Positions 52,267 to 63,533 of a stretch of 64,000 nucleotides of DNA are shown piece after piece. The stretch's first letter is position 1. Each line of letters begins with the position of its first letter. The DNA is taken from NCBI GenBank assembly GCA_009917545.1, contig QZDW01000001.1:124001-188000 (forward strand), read 5' to 3'. Origin of the DNA: a bacterium 1XD42-76 (lineage in GTDB: Bacteria > Bacillota > Clostridia > Lachnospirales > Lachnospiraceae). Below the pieces are notes generated by a model. It had not been told where the DNA came from. It searched no databases and saw nothing but the letters and a program-made list of their open reading frames with translations. Position numbers and translations under genes: made by a program.

Positions 52267-54585
52267 TTATCCGGCGGTAAATGCCTGCGCAATCACATCG
52301 TCCATATGCTTCACATAGATGATTTCCAGTCCTTTTGTAATCTCTTTGGAAAGTTCTGCGATATCCGGACGGTTCTTTTCCGGCACCAGCACTGTCTTAA
52401 TATGCGCCATGCGGGCAGCCAGCGTTTTTTCCTTCAGGCCCCCGATCGGCAGTACACGTCCCCGCAGAGTCAGCTCTCCCGTCATGGCAACGCTGGCCTT
52501 TACACGGTTTCCCGTGACTGCGGACAGCATGGCCGTAGCCATTGTAATCCCGGCGGACGGCCCGTCCTTGGGCACGGCTCCTTCCGGAATATGCAGATGG
52601 ATATCATGATTTTCAAAATAATCCTTTTCCATCTCGTAGCGCTCGCTGATGGAACGTACATAGGTAAGAGCGATCTGAGCTGATTCCTTCATCACATCCC
52701 CCATCTGTCCTGTCATCTGGAGCTTGCCGCTTCCCGGCATCACATTGACCTCAATCTGTAAGGTATCTCCGCCCACATTCGTCCAGGCGAGCCCGCGCAC
52801 AATTCCCACTTCATCCTCTTCGTTCGCATCCTCAAAATTCACCTTTTCCTTGCCAAGATATTTCTCAAGGACGGATTCCGTAATACGGATGGAAGTCTTT
52901 TCCTTTTCCAGGAACTGTCTGGCCGCCTTACGGCAGATCTCCCCGATACGGCGTTCCAGATTGCGGACTCCGGCCTCTCTCGTATAGTTATGAATAATCT
53001 TCTCCAGCGCCTTGTCTGTGACAGACAGCATTCGGTCCGTCAGTCCGTTGCGCTCAATCTGTTTGGGAATCAGGTAGTTCCTGGCAATGTGGAACTTTTC
53101 ATTCTCTGTGTAGCTCGATACCTCGATGACCTCCATTCGGTCAAGGAGCGGCCCGGGAATCGTCTGTGTCGTGTTGGCCGTGGCAATGAAGAGCACATTT
53201 GAGAGGTCAAGCGGGATTTCCAGATAGTGGTCACGGAATTTGACATTCTGCTCACTGTCTAACACCTCCAAAAGAGCTGAGGAAGTGTCTCCTTTGTAAT
53301 CACTCGAGATCTTATCAATCTCGTCTAAGAGCATCAACGGGTTGGAGACGCCGGCCTGCCGCATACCTTCAGCAATCCGTCCCGGCATTGCACCGACATA
53401 TGTTTTTCTGTGTCCGCGTATCTCGGCCTCGTCACGGACACCACCAAGGCTGATACGGATATATTTTTTTCCCAACGCTCTTGCAACCGAACGTGCAACC
53501 GATGTTTTCCCAGTACCGGGAGGACCTACAAGGCAGAGAATCGGGCTGCTCCCTTTTTTCGTGAGAATGCGTACAGCCAGGTATTCCAGGATCCGTTCTT
53601 TCACCTTCTCGAGCCCGTAGTGATCTTCTTCAAGAACCTGGCTGGCATGCCTCATATCATGGTTGTCTAAGGTCATTTTCTGCCAAGGGATCTCAAGCAC
53701 TGTCTCAATATAGGTGCGCAGTACATTGGCCTCCTGGCTTCCGCCCGGCATTGCCTTAAATCGTGCAATTTCTTTCTTAACCTTCTCTCTGACTTCTTTG
53801 GGAGCCTTAAGCTTTTCCAGCTGCTTCAGATACGCATCCGCGTCAGAGCCTGTATACTCTCCGCCCAGCTCTTCCTGGATGACCTTGAGCTCCTCGCGCA
53901 GGATATAATCGCGCTGGTTCTTATCCACATTTTTTTTCATCTGCGCCTGATATTCCTGCCGTATCTGGATGACCTCAATCTCACGCATCAGATAATGGAC
54001 TACTCGGTCATAAAGATGACTCATGTACTCACATTCCAGCATTTCCTGCCTGACTGTGTAGTCCCAGGGAAACTGCCCGGCCGTCTGCATGAGCAGCTCT
54101 TCAAGATCGCGGATCGCTAAAAGGCCGCTGAGAAAATCTTTAAGACTGCGGGGATTGGCGTTTCCAAATTCCTCGAGCTTTTCCCTCACAATCCGTCCCA
54201 TTGCCTCCTTTACCGCCTCGCCAAGATGCTCGTCGCGTAAAGGCGCCTGGATGACATCTGCTTCGAAAAACGCACCGTCCTCTTTTAACGCAGCAAGCTC
54301 AGCCCTGAAAAGCCCTTCTACCATGACACGGATTACACCACCCGGCATTTTCACGAGCTGCTTGATCTGTGAGATCGTTCCGATCTGATACAGATCTTTT
54401 ACTGTTGGCTTCGCGTCTTCAGGCCGCCGCTGTGTCACGAGAAACAGCTTCTGTTCTCCGACCATTGCATGTTCCACTGCATTCACGGATTTTTCCCTGC
54501 TGATATCAAAATGCTGTATCATTCCCGGCAGAACCGTCTGGCCCCGAAGCGCGATTGCCGGAATCGTGATTACATTTTCTTCCAT
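52267..54585 (-). CDS. lon: ATP-dependent Lon protease (LonA)
   Basis: 772 residues, soluble LonA type. N-terminal substrate domain (about 1-200), AAA+ module with GPPGTGKTSVARS and the Walker B region NPLMLLDEIDKI, and the proteolytic domain with catalytic Ser in PKDGPSAGITMA and Lys in GGLKEKTLAA. It degrades misfolded and regulatory proteins. AGAGGAGAGAGCGC precedes the ATG. It lies between clpX and engB, in a protein-quality cluster. A run of ten C (54618-54627, G on the coding strand) lies 33 bp upstream of the start. Confidence 0.97.
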   Translation of the reverse strand: MEENVITIPAIALRGQTVLPGMIQHFDISREKSVNAVEHAMVGEQKLFLVTQRRPEDAKPTVKDLYQIGTISQIKQLVKMPGGVIRVMVEGLFRAELAALKEDGAFFEADVIQAPLRDEHLGEAVKEAMGRIVREKLEEFGNANPRSLKDFLSGLLAIRDLEELLMQTAGQFPWDYTVRQEMLECEYMSHLYDRVVHYLMREIEVIQIRQEYQAQMKKNVDKNQRDYILREELKVIQEELGGEYTGSDADAYLKQLEKLKAPKEVREKVKKEIARFKAMPGGSQEANVLRTYIETVLEIPWQKMTLDNHDMRHASQVLEEDHYGLEKVKERILEYLAVRILTKKGSSPILCLVGPPGTGKTSVARSVARALGKKYIRISLGGVRDEAEIRGHRKTYVGAMPGRIAEGMRQAGVSNPLMLLDEIDKISSDYKGDTSSALLEVLDSEQNVKFRDHYLEIPLDLSNVLFIATANTTQTIPGPLLDRMEVIEVSSYTENEKFHIARNYLIPKQIERNGLTDRMLSVTDKALEKIIHNYTREAGVRNLERRIGEICRKAARQFLEKEKTSIRITESVLEKYLGKEKVNFEDANEEDEVGIVRGLAWTNVGGDTLQIEVNVMPGSGKLQMTGQMGDVMKESAQIALTYVRSISERYEMEKDYFENHDIHLHIPEGAVPKDGPSAGITMATAMLSAVTGNRVKASVAMTGELTLRGRVLPIGGLKEKTLAARMAHIKTVLVPEKNRPDIAELSKEITKGLEIIYVKHMDDVIAQAFTAG

Positions 54586-54638
54586 GCGCTCTCTCCTCTT
54601 TTGGTGGCGGGAGGATGCCCCCCCCCCTTATTGAAAAA

Positions 54639-54673
54639 GGGACTGCTGTAAAACGTTCGCTTTGCAGCAGCCC
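54639..54673 (-). terminator. Terminator of clpX, related to the GCTGTTGCAAAAT elements
   Basis: Minus strand hairpin from GGGCTGCTGCAAAG to TTTTACAGCAGTCCC, followed by TTTTTCAAT. It ends clpX. The arms resemble, with changes, the ends of the palindromes at 12898 and 63540. Confidence 0.7.
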
Positions 54674-54679
54674 ATCCTG

Positions 54680-55987
54680 TCAGGCGATCTCGCCCTTACT
54701 GTCCTTTTTTGCTCTTCCCAGCAGATTTTTCCTGGGAACAGCGATGTCTCTGTAGACCAGGTCTGGTCTTCCCTGACCTTCTACAGCCTTTCCTGTGATG
54801 GTGCAGATCCCAACATTGGAATCCGAAGGAATCTCATACATCATATCCATCATCACAGATTCCATAATCGCACGCAGCCCTCTGGCCCCGGTCTTTCTCT
54901 CCACGGCCTTGTGGGCAATGGCCTCCACGGCCTCTGGCGTGAATTCCAGCTTGACACCATCTAACTCAAACAGCTTCTGATACTGCTTCAGGATCGCGTT
55001 TTTCGGTTCCGTGAGGATCTGAACCAGAGCCTTTTCATCGAGAAGGTCGAGAGTTACCATCACAGGCACACGTCCCACGAACTCCGGAATCAGCCCGAAT
55101 TTCGTCAGATCCTGGGGCATCGTCTGCTTTAAAAGTTTGCTGACGTCAGAATGTGATTTGTCTACGATTTTGGCGCCAAAGCCAATCGAACCAGCCTCCA
55201 TCCTCGACTCCACGATCTTTTCCAGACCGTCAAAAGCGCCTCCGCAGATAAACAAAATATTTGTCGTATCAATCGGAATCAGCTCCTGTTGAGGATGCTT
55301 TCTGCCGCCCTGGGGCGGAACATTGGCTACCGTGCCCTCAAGAATCTTAAGTAACGCCTGCTGTACTCCCTCACCGGAGACGTCTCTTGTGATTGAGACA
55401 TTTTCCGATTTCTTGGTGATCTTATCAATCTCATCAATGTAGATGATTCCGTATTCCGCACGGGTGACATCATTATCGGCAGCCTGAATCAGTTTAAGAA
55501 GAATGTTTTCCACATCCTCGCCGACATATCCTGCCTCCGTAAGCGTCGTCGCATCCGCGATCGCGAAGGGGACATTTAAGAGCTTGGCAAGCGTCTGTGC
55601 AAGATAAGTCTTTCCGGAGCCGGTCGGCCCCAGCATCAGGATATTACTCTTTTGCAGTTCAATGTCCAGTTCACTCTTTGATGTAATTCTTTTATAATGG
55701 TTATAGACAGCAACAGAAAGAACCTTTTTGGCTTCATCCTGTCCCACCACATAATCATCGAGAAATTCTTTAATCTGTTTTGGCTTCAGCAGATTAATAC
55801 CTGAAAAATCAGGATCATTTTCTTCTTCCGGTTCTAATTCTTCCTCCAGGATCTCACTGCAGAGCTCAATACACTCATCGCAGATATAGACATTACCAGA
55901 TCCCGCAATCATCTTTCTTACCTGCTCCTGGCTTTTTCCGCAAAATGAGCATCTGATTTTATCCTCTGGCCTTACTGGCATGCTCAC
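54680..55987 (-). CDS. clpX: ATP-dependent Clp protease ATP-binding subunit ClpX
   Basis: AAA+ unfoldase of 435 residues that feeds substrates to ClpP. The N-terminal zinc domain has its four Cys ([26 protein letters not shown]). Walker A is [12 protein letters not shown], Walker B is [10 protein letters not shown], and the ClpP-contact IGF-type loop is present as GSIGFGAKI. It follows clpP by 47 bp on the same strand, the usual clpP-clpX order behind tig. The product looks normal. Confidence 0.97.
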   Translation of the reverse strand: MSMPVRPEDKIRCSFCGKSQEQVRKMIAGSGNVYICDECIELCSEILEEELEPEEENDPDFSGINLLKPKQIKEFLDDYVVGQDEAKKVLSVAVYNHYKRITSKSELDIELQKSNILMLGPTGSGKTYLAQTLAKLLNVPFAIADATTLTEAGYVGEDVENILLKLIQAADNDVTRAEYGIIYIDEIDKITKKSENVSITRDVSGEGVQQALLKILEGTVANVPPQGGRKHPQQELIPIDTTNILFICGGAFDGLEKIVESRMEAGSIGFGAKIVDKSHSDVSKLLKQTMPQDLTKFGLIPEFVGRVPVMVTLDLLDEKALVQILTEPKNAILKQYQKLFELDGVKLEFTPEAVEAIAHKAVERKTGARGLRAIMESVMMDMMYEIPSDSNVGICTITGKAVEGQGRPDLVYRDIAVPRKNLLGRAKKDSKGEIA

Positions 55988-56034
55988 ACCTCACTCCTAT
56001 TTTCCGATTCTGATATCAAAATAATGCTGTATCT

Positions 56035-56619
56035 CTATTCATGCGCGCTGATTACATGATCAATCAGGCCGTATTCTTTTGCCTCTTCTGCCGACATATA
56101 ATGATCGCGCTCCGTATCCTGTTCAATGATCTCGATCGGCTTGCCTGTATTGGCAGCCATGATCGCATTCAGTTTTTTCTTTGTTTTTAAGATATGCTCC
56201 GCTACGATATTGATGTCTGTTGCCTGGCCTTTCGCGCCTCCGGATGGCTGATGGATCATAATTTCCGCATTCGGCAGGGCGAACCGCTTCCCTTTCGCGC
56301 CTCCGGACAAAAGAAACGCCCCCATGCTGGCGGCCATTCCGATACATGTTGTACACACATCGCATTTGATGTAATTCATTGTGTCATAGATTGCCATTCC
56401 AGCTGTCACGGAGCCGCCGGGGCTGTTGATATAGAGGTTGATATCCTTGTTCGGATCCTCCGACTCCAGGAACAAAAGCTGGGCCACCACAAGACTGGCA
56501 GTCACATCGCTTACCTCTTCCCCAAGAAAAATAATCCGATCCTTTAACAGTCTGGAATAAATATCATAGGAACGTTCCCCTCTGCTGGTCTGTTCCAGAA
56601 CATAAGGCACTAAGCTCAT
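56035..56619 (-). CDS. clpP: ATP-dependent Clp protease proteolytic subunit ClpP
   Basis: Serine protease of 194 residues that forms the double-heptamer chamber. The triad is visible: Ser98 ([11 protein letters not shown]), His123 ([11 protein letters not shown]) and Asp172 ([12 protein letters not shown]). TAGGAGGAAAGATT precedes the ATG. It lies between tig and clpX; the 404-bp gap to tig is filled by structured repeats rather than the usual short spacer. Confidence 0.97.
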   Translation of the reverse strand: MSLVPYVLEQTSRGERSYDIYSRLLKDRIIFLGEEVSDVTASLVVAQLLFLESEDPNKDINLYINSPGGSVTAGMAIYDTMNYIKCDVCTTCIGMAASMGAFLLSGGAKGKRFALPNAEIMIHQPSGGAKGQATDINIVAEHILKTKKKLNAIMAANTGKPIEIIEQDTERDHYMSAEEAKEYGLIDHVISAHE

Positions 56620-56636
56620 AATCTTTCCTCCTATTT

Positions 56637-56935
56637 TTACTATGAAAGTTCATCGCCGCAGGCGATCTAAGTTCAGGGATGCCCAATGCGCCTGAACTAC
56701 TTTCATTCATGGTGGTGCGCTTACCTGTGGGCGCATGAAGGTTTACTATGAAAGTCTCGCCGCCGACAGGCGGCATAGATTCAGGGATACCCAATGCGCC
56801 CGACTACCTTCATTCTTGGTGGCGCGCTCATCTGGGGTGCACTCAACTGCGGGCACAGGAAGGTTTACTATAGAAAATCTGCCTGGATTGCTTTCATTCA
56901 TGGTAGTGTGCTCACCTGTAGGCGCAGGAAGTCCC
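56637..56935. repeat. Three tandem copies of a structured intergenic repeat
   Basis: Units start TTACTATGAAAGT at 56637 (106 bp), 56743 (122 bp) and 56865 (about 70 bp, shortened). Each full unit can form a first hairpin (ATCGCC-GCA-GGCGAT in unit 1; GCCGCC-GACA-GGCGGC in unit 2), a second (TTCAGG...CCTGAA) and, in unit 1, a third (GCGC...GCGC). ATGAAAGT near the left end pairs with ACTTTCAT. The stem changes between units are compensatory. No ORF is seen. It fills the gap between tig and clpP. Confidence 0.75.
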
Positions 56936-57023
56936 TTCCCAAAGACAGGCAGGGCAGAATCTTTCGCTGCCCTGCATCCACGTCAATACAAAATTGGCTG
57001 CCACAACTGCCCGCTTTTTGTTC

Positions 57024-58313
57024 CTAATCGGCCAGCTTCGCTTCTGCTACCAGGAAATCAATCGCTTCCTGAACAGCCAGATCCTGCTTCATCTGCTCGA
57101 GGCGTTCACCCTCGTACATTTTCTTGATCTCATCTTTTTCCATGCGGTAGCTCTCCGCCATCTTGTTAAACTGTTCCTCTATGGCTTCATCGCTCGCCTC
57201 AAGATTCTCTGCCTGAACAACGGCCTCAAGTACCAGCCTCGTCTCAATATTCTTGATTGCAGCCGGCCTCATCTGCTCTGCCAGCTTTTCGATGCCCATG
57301 CCGGTAACTTCCATATAGTCTTTGAAGGAAATCCCCTGGCTCTCAATCCGGCGTGCATAGTTGTTAATCATACCATTGACCTGCTCGTCAATCATCAGCT
57401 CCGGAATCTCCATTGTGGCATTCTCCACAACCTTTTCAACTACCTTGTTCTCGTTCGCCGTGGCGGCTGCCGTCTGTTTCTCCTTTAAGAGCTTTTCTGC
57501 CAGATCCTTTTTGTACTCCTCAAGTGTATCAAAATCAGAAACCTCGCTCGCAAATTCGTCATTTACTTCCGGAAGCTCCTTCTTCTGAATCTCTTTTACC
57601 GTTACCTTAAATAATGCCGGCTTGCTCTTTAACTCTGCAACATGGTATTCTTCCGGGAAGGTAACATTGACCTCACACTCCTCGCCGACAAGCTTACCGA
57701 CAAGCTGCTCCTCAAAGGTGTCAATAAAGGTATGGGAACCGATCACAAGCGGGTAATCCTCGCTCTTTCCGCCGTCAAAACGCTTGCCGTCCACATAGCC
57801 GTCAAAGTCAATCGTCACGCGGTCTCCGTCCTCAACCCCTCTGTCATCCACTGTAATCAGACGGGAATTCTGCTCTCTGACGCGGTTGATTTCAGCCTCA
57901 ATGTCCTCATCCGTAACCTCAGCTTTTGCTTTCTGCACCTCAACGCCCTTGTACTCGCCGAGTGTGACCTCCGGCTTGACCGCTACTGTCGCCGTATAGA
58001 CAAGAGACTTGCCCTCCTCAATCTGTTCCAGGCTTACAGAAGGACGGGACACGATATCGAGGCCGCTTTCCTTTGCCGCATCCGGATAGGTCGCATCAAT
58101 TACCTCATTTGCCGCATCCTCAAAGAACACGCCTGCGCCAAACATCTGCTTAATCATCTGATATGGCGCTTTGCCCTTCCTGAAGCCCGGGATATTATAT
58201 CTGTTCTTCGTCTTTTCATATGCGTTCTTCATAGCAGCCGCAAACTGCTCCGCCGGCACTTCAATCGTAAGCTTTGCCGTATTCTTTTCCAACTTTTCTA
58301 CCTGTAAACTCAT
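57024..58313 (-). CDS. tig: Trigger factor (peptidyl-prolyl isomerase chaperone)
   Basis: Ribosome-bound chaperone of 429 residues. The N-terminal ribosome-binding domain has NIPGFRKGKAPYQMI (the GFRxGKxP signature); the middle FKBP-type domain shows GDRVTIDFDGYVDGKRFDGG; the C-terminal domain is helical (EEQFNKMAESYRMEKDEIKK). TAAGGAGGAACCTACAAA precedes the ATG. It heads the tig-clpP-clpX-lon cluster. Direct copies of the structured repeat lie on both sides (56637-56935 and 58390-58604), which could allow recombination across the gene. Confidence 0.97.
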   Translation of the reverse strand: MSLQVEKLEKNTAKLTIEVPAEQFAAAMKNAYEKTKNRYNIPGFRKGKAPYQMIKQMFGAGVFFEDAANEVIDATYPDAAKESGLDIVSRPSVSLEQIEEGKSLVYTATVAVKPEVTLGEYKGVEVQKAKAEVTDEDIEAEINRVREQNSRLITVDDRGVEDGDRVTIDFDGYVDGKRFDGGKSEDYPLVIGSHTFIDTFEEQLVGKLVGEECEVNVTFPEEYHVAELKSKPALFKVTVKEIQKKELPEVNDEFASEVSDFDTLEEYKKDLAEKLLKEKQTAAATANENKVVEKVVENATMEIPELMIDEQVNGMINNYARRIESQGISFKDYMEVTGMGIEKLAEQMRPAAIKNIETRLVLEAVVQAENLEASDEAIEEQFNKMAESYRMEKDEIKKMYEGERLEQMKQDLAVQEAIDFLVAEAKLAD

Positions 58314-58389
58314 TTTGTAGGTTCCTCCTTAAATATATCTGTAGCGGACATGTGGAGCATATCCGAGCATTCCTGTTATTATCTGGACA

Positions 58390-58604
58390 TTACTATGAAA
58401 GTCTCGCCGCCGTCAGGCGGCATAGATTCAGGTATGCCCAATGCGCCAGACAACTTTCATTCATGGTGGCGCGCTCACCTGTGGGCGCATGAAGGTTTAC
58501 TATGAAAGTTCATCGCCGCAGGCGATCTAAATTCAGAGATACCAAATGCGCCTGACTACTTTCATTCATGGTGGTATGCTCACCCAAGGGTGCGCAGGAA
58601 GGTT
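58390..58604. repeat. Two tandem copies of the structured intergenic repeat
   Basis: Units start at 58390 (107 bp) and 58497 (108 bp), in the same orientation as those at 56637. Unit 1 has the GCCGCC-GTCA-GGCGGC stem, unit 2 the ATCGCC-GCA-GGCGAT stem, so both stem versions occur in both arrays, in swapped order. They lie upstream of the tig start. Confidence 0.75.
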
Positions 58605-58811
58605 TCCTGTGTAAAAATACAGGATCCACCTTTCAAAAATCGCGTGTATCCATCCGGACATTACACCTCAATGTAGCATTATAGCATACTGTTTTCAGAA
58701 ATTCCAGCACTATTTTAGGAAAAGCAAAAATACTAAAATCTGATTGGCCAATCCCCAGATCCAAAGCTCTGTAACGATTCCGTCCGGTGAGTCCGGAAGG
58801 CACACTTTCAT

Positions 58812-59363
58812 TTATGGACGGTCATACTGTATCTTGCTTTTAAGCTCCCTTGCCTCATCCTCGCCTTTTAAAAGGCGTACAAGTTCGAGTCCCAGATCAA
58901 GGGAACAGCCCATCCCCCGCCCGGTGCTGATCAGACGGTCTGTCACCACACAATCATTACAGTGGCATGCACCCTCAAGCGTCTCCTCATAACCGGGGAA
59001 ACACGTTGCTTTATGTCCTTTTAAAAGCCCCAGACCTCCGAGAACACTTGGAGCCGCACAGATCGCCGCCAGCCGTTTTCCGTCTTTTGCATGCTGTAAG
59101 AGAAGTCTGGAAAGTCCTTCATGCTCCTTCAAATGTCTGGTTCCCGGCATGCCGCCCGGCAGGAACAACACATCCGCGTCATCCGTAATCTCCTCAAACA
59201 AAGTGTCTGCTTCCAGTTTAAAGCCATGTGAACCGATGATCTGCTTTCTTCCCATGACGGAAACCAGCGTCACGTCCACACCGGCCCTGTTCAGGACATC
59301 GCATACACCCAGACATTCCACTTCTTCCATGCCGTCAGCTACAAATGCATAAACTTTTGCCAT
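58812..59363 (-). CDS. DJ-1/PfpI family protein
   Basis: 183 residues. The nucleophile elbow is AAICAAPSVLGG with Cys102; the conserved Glu lies in DGMEEVECLG. GGMPGTRHLKEH is also typical. This branch (DJ-1/YajL/ThiJ) includes proteins linked to stress and glyoxal repair, but no reaction can be fixed from sequence. It is followed upstream by the DUF975 gene (14-bp gap), so the two may be co-transcribed. The 200 bp between its stop and the repeat at 58604 contains no gene. Confidence 0.9.
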   Translation of the reverse strand: MAKVYAFVADGMEEVECLGVCDVLNRAGVDVTLVSVMGRKQIIGSHGFKLEADTLFEEITDDADVLFLPGGMPGTRHLKEHEGLSRLLLQHAKDGKRLAAICAAPSVLGGLGLLKGHKATCFPGYEETLEGACHCNDCVVTDRLISTGRGMGCSLDLGLELVRLLKGEDEARELKSKIQYDRP

Positions 59364-59377
59364 GATCCGTTCCCCCG

Positions 59378-60616
59378 TTATTCTTTCTCGTCATCCGTAT
59401 ATGGATGGAACTCCCCGTTCAGATAATAGCCCTCTCCGGGGCCTTTCCCTGAATGCTTTCTTGTATTGCTGTCTGTATGATCCTGTGATTCCGCTGTATA
59501 ACCGATCCCATTGCCGGCCTGATTCCAGCCATTATTCTGGCCGTAGCTGCCTCCATTCTGGTTCCAGTCACCATTCTGGCCGTAGCTGCCTCCATTCTGG
59601 TTCCAGTCACCATTCTGGCCGTAGCCGCCTCCATTCTGGTTCCAGTCACCATTCTGGCCGTAGCTGCCTCCGCTCTGGTTCCAGTTACCATTCTGGCCGT
59701 AGCTGCCTCCGCTCTGGTTCCAGTTACTATTCTGGCCGTAGCCGCTTCCGTTTTGATCCCAGCTGCCAGAACCAGTACTATATGGGTTCTGATAGTAGCC
59801 GCCATTTCCATAAACCGGCTCTGGAACCCCGAATCCGTTCAGACGTCCGCCAAACGGATTTCTCAACACTGCATATAGCTCTGCATACGTCGCCTGATAA
59901 TATGGCTCTACAAAAAACAAGCCGACGCAGCATGCAAGCATGCCCAAAAGGATCCAGCCGATGAAGGAGAGCTCCAGGATCCAGGTATCAAGCTTATGTC
60001 CGTCCATCATCTGCTTCGAGAGGCGCATGGCATCAAGCGGTTTCATTTCCGGATTTTCCGAAAGAATATAAGGAACCATTCGATAACAGTAGCCCAGATA
60101 AATCCCTGGAAATACACAGCAAAGCGTACCAAGCATGATAAACAGTTCTGTCAAAAACATTGTCAGAACAAGATTCAGATAATGGTGCGAAAAGCCCCAG
60201 AACAGCCGTCCCACACCTGCTGAACGCCCCAGAAACCGGCTTTCCATATAAAAGCGATTGCTTCCTATCGTCAGGACCGGAAGGATAAACACATTCATCA
60301 CCAGGCTGAGGATGACAATGACGACTGCCACACCGAACAAAAGTCCATAGAAAAAGCCGCCCACTTTCATCATACCTGTGCCGCCCACGCCTGGGAGCTG
60401 TGAGATATTTCCGATACGGTCCGGAATCCGGATGTCCATGTCACCATATTCGGTCTCAAAATAATTACCATAGGTGTCATCAGACCCTGACATATTGAAA
60501 TTCAGGCTGAATATGCCGCCTGCCAGAGAAAGAATCAGGCTGACAATAAAAGCCGCCCAATAGTATCTTCTCAGATTTTCCTTTGCTCTCGCTTTCAGTT
60601 CTACCCTTGTCCACAT
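59378..60616 (-). CDS. DUF975 membrane protein with Gly/Asn/Gln-rich tandem-repeat tail
   Basis: 412 residues. N-terminal MWTRVELKARAKENLRRYYW is the DUF975 signature, followed by about five membrane helices (to residue 240). Residues about 286-364 are six 13-residue repeats of the type WNQ(N/S)GGSYGQNGD (39-bp units at 59525-59761). The tail ends LNGEFHPYTDDEKE. Repeats like these vary in number between strains. The tail is probably cytoplasmic and disordered. CTAGGAGGTGCAT precedes the start. Function of DUF975 is unknown. Confidence 0.82.
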   Translation of the reverse strand: MWTRVELKARAKENLRRYYWAAFIVSLILSLAGGIFSLNFNMSGSDDTYGNYFETEYGDMDIRIPDRIGNISQLPGVGGTGMMKVGGFFYGLLFGVAVVIVILSLVMNVFILPVLTIGSNRFYMESRFLGRSAGVGRLFWGFSHHYLNLVLTMFLTELFIMLGTLCCVFPGIYLGYCYRMVPYILSENPEMKPLDAMRLSKQMMDGHKLDTWILELSFIGWILLGMLACCVGLFFVEPYYQATYAELYAVLRNPFGGRLNGFGVPEPVYGNGGYYQNPYSTGSGSWDQNGSGYGQNSNWNQSGGSYGQNGNWNQSGGSYGQNGDWNQNGGGYGQNGDWNQNGGSYGQNGDWNQNGGSYGQNNGWNQAGNGIGYTAESQDHTDSNTRKHSGKGPGEGYYLNGEFHPYTDDEKE

Positions 60617-60776
60617 ATGCACCTCCTAGCTCTGTCCAGCCTCTCTGCACAGAAATATCAAAACTGTATCGGTTTTAGTCTATCATACTTTCGCTTTAAA
60701 TGCATTACATTTTTTTCATATTGTGATATACTGTTCATACAGGCAAAACAGTATAGAAAAGGAGTCCGCTTTATCT

Positions 60777-61226
60777 ATGGAAATCGAAAGAAAATTTCTC
60801 GTCGACACACCGCCCGACGGCTATGAGTCCTGTCCGTTCCATGAGATCGAACAGGCTTATCTCTGTACCGACCCTGTAGTCCGCATACGCAAAGAAGATG
60901 AGTCGTTTTATCTGACTTACAAATCAAAGGGACTGATGGCCAGAGAGGAATATAATCTCCCCCTGACAAAGGAATCCTACTCTCATCTTCTAAAAAAGGC
61001 TGATGGCAATATTCTCACGAAACGGCGCTACCTGCTGCCCCTTTTAGGTGATTCGACACTTACCGTTGAGCTTGATATTTTTGATGGTAAATTTAAAGGG
61101 CTCATCCTGGCCGAGGTGGAATTTCCGACCACAGAGGCTGCCAATGAATTCACACCGCCCCCCTGGTTTGGAAAGGATGTAACGCTTTCCGGAGAGTACC
61201 AAAACAGCCGCCTCTCCGGCCTCTGA
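60777..61226 (+). CDS. CYTH domain protein (triphosphate tunnel metalloenzyme family)
   Basis: 149 residues. The EXEXK signature opens the chain (MEIERKFLVD), and later strands carry paired Arg/Lys and Glu residues (VRIRKEDESFYLTYKSK; LTVELDIFDGKFKGLILAEV) that line the triphosphate tunnel. Members hydrolyse inorganic triphosphate or thiamine triphosphate or bind other polyphosphates; the exact substrate is open. A stretch TTACAT-17-TATACT upstream (about 60707-60735) may be its promoter. The ribosome site (AAAGGAG) is 12 bases from the ATG, rather far. Confidence 0.85.
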   Translation: MEIERKFLVDTPPDGYESCPFHEIEQAYLCTDPVVRIRKEDESFYLTYKSKGLMAREEYNLPLTKESYSHLLKKADGNILTKRRYLLPLLGDSTLTVELDIFDGKFKGLILAEVEFPTTEAANEFTPPPWFGKDVTLSGEYQNSRLSGL

Positions 61227-61256
61227 TCTTCACAGCTGCTTTCTAAACAGATGCGG

Positions 61257-61297
61257 AAAAGGCCTCCGGCGGCATAACTGCCGCCGATGGCCTTTTT
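61257..61297. terminator. Bidirectional terminator between the CYTH gene and groEL
   Basis: AAAAGGCC-tc-CGGCGGCA pairs with TGCCGCCG-at-GGCCTTTTT around TAAC. A-runs and T-runs on both sides suit termination on both strands, of the CYTH gene (+) and groEL (-). Confidence 0.8.
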
Positions 61298-61351
61298 AAT
61301 TCGTAAGGATGCAAAAACGGTAACTTTATTTCCTGAATTGAAATGCCGGTC

Positions 61352-63016
<1,665 letters not shown>

Positions 63017-63074
63017 TCAGATTGCAGCTGTTCATGCGCCATATAGCCAGAGCGGCTGCCTGCGATTATAGTTC

Positions 63075-63359
63075 CTATTCGATCACTGCCAGAATATCAT
63101 TCTGTTTTACGATAATGTATTCGTCCTCGTCCACTTTTACCTCAGTACCGGAGTATTTGGAAAAAATCACCTTATCGCCGGCTTTCACCTGCATCGTGAT
63201 CTCCTTGCCGTCTACCACTCCGCCCGGGCCGACTGCGATTACTTCTGCCTGCTGCGGCTTCTCCTTGGCCTGCCCCGGAAGGACAATACCGGACTTTGTC
63301 GTCTCTTCTGCCACCAACTGTTTTAAAACAACCCTGTCAAATAACGGTACTAACTTCAT
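63075..63359 (-). CDS. groS: Co-chaperonin GroES
   Basis: 94 residues, the cap of the GroEL chamber. It starts MKLVPLFDRVVLKQLVAEET; the mobile loop is TTKSGIVLPGQAKEKPQ; the chain ends YIIVKQNDILAVIE. GATAAGGAGGAGTCAGGA precedes the ATG. First gene of the groESL operon. Confidence 0.98.
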   Translation of the reverse strand: MKLVPLFDRVVLKQLVAEETTKSGIVLPGQAKEKPQQAEVIAVGPGGVVDGKEITMQVKAGDKVIFSKYSGTEVKVDEDEYIIVKQNDILAVIE

Positions 63360-63444
63360 TCCTGACTCCTCCTTATCATTTCTGTTTCTTAAACTTGTAT
63401 GAAAAAGACTGAAGCATTGTACCTGCTCCTCGTCACAGATTATG

Positions 63445-63487
63445 TTATAACACGCATTATTAGCACTGTCAAGACTTGAGTGCTAAA
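63445..63487 (-). promoter_or_regulatory. groESL promoter with CIRCE element
   Basis: Minus strand TTGACA (63468-63473) and TATAAC (63445-63450), spacer 17 bp. A CIRCE element overlaps the -35: TTAGCACTC, 9 bp, AGTGCTAA-type arms at 63461-63487, with one mismatch from consensus. This is the binding site of the repressor HrcA. Confidence 0.93.
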
Positions 63488-63533
63488 ATTTTATAAATAA
63501 TTTGTGAAATCCCTTGATACCAGGGCTGGAAAG

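Noticed and set aside
59525-59761. Regular 39-bp repeats resembling a small CRISPR array
   Set aside because: There are no unique spacers and the units are in frame within an open membrane-protein gene.
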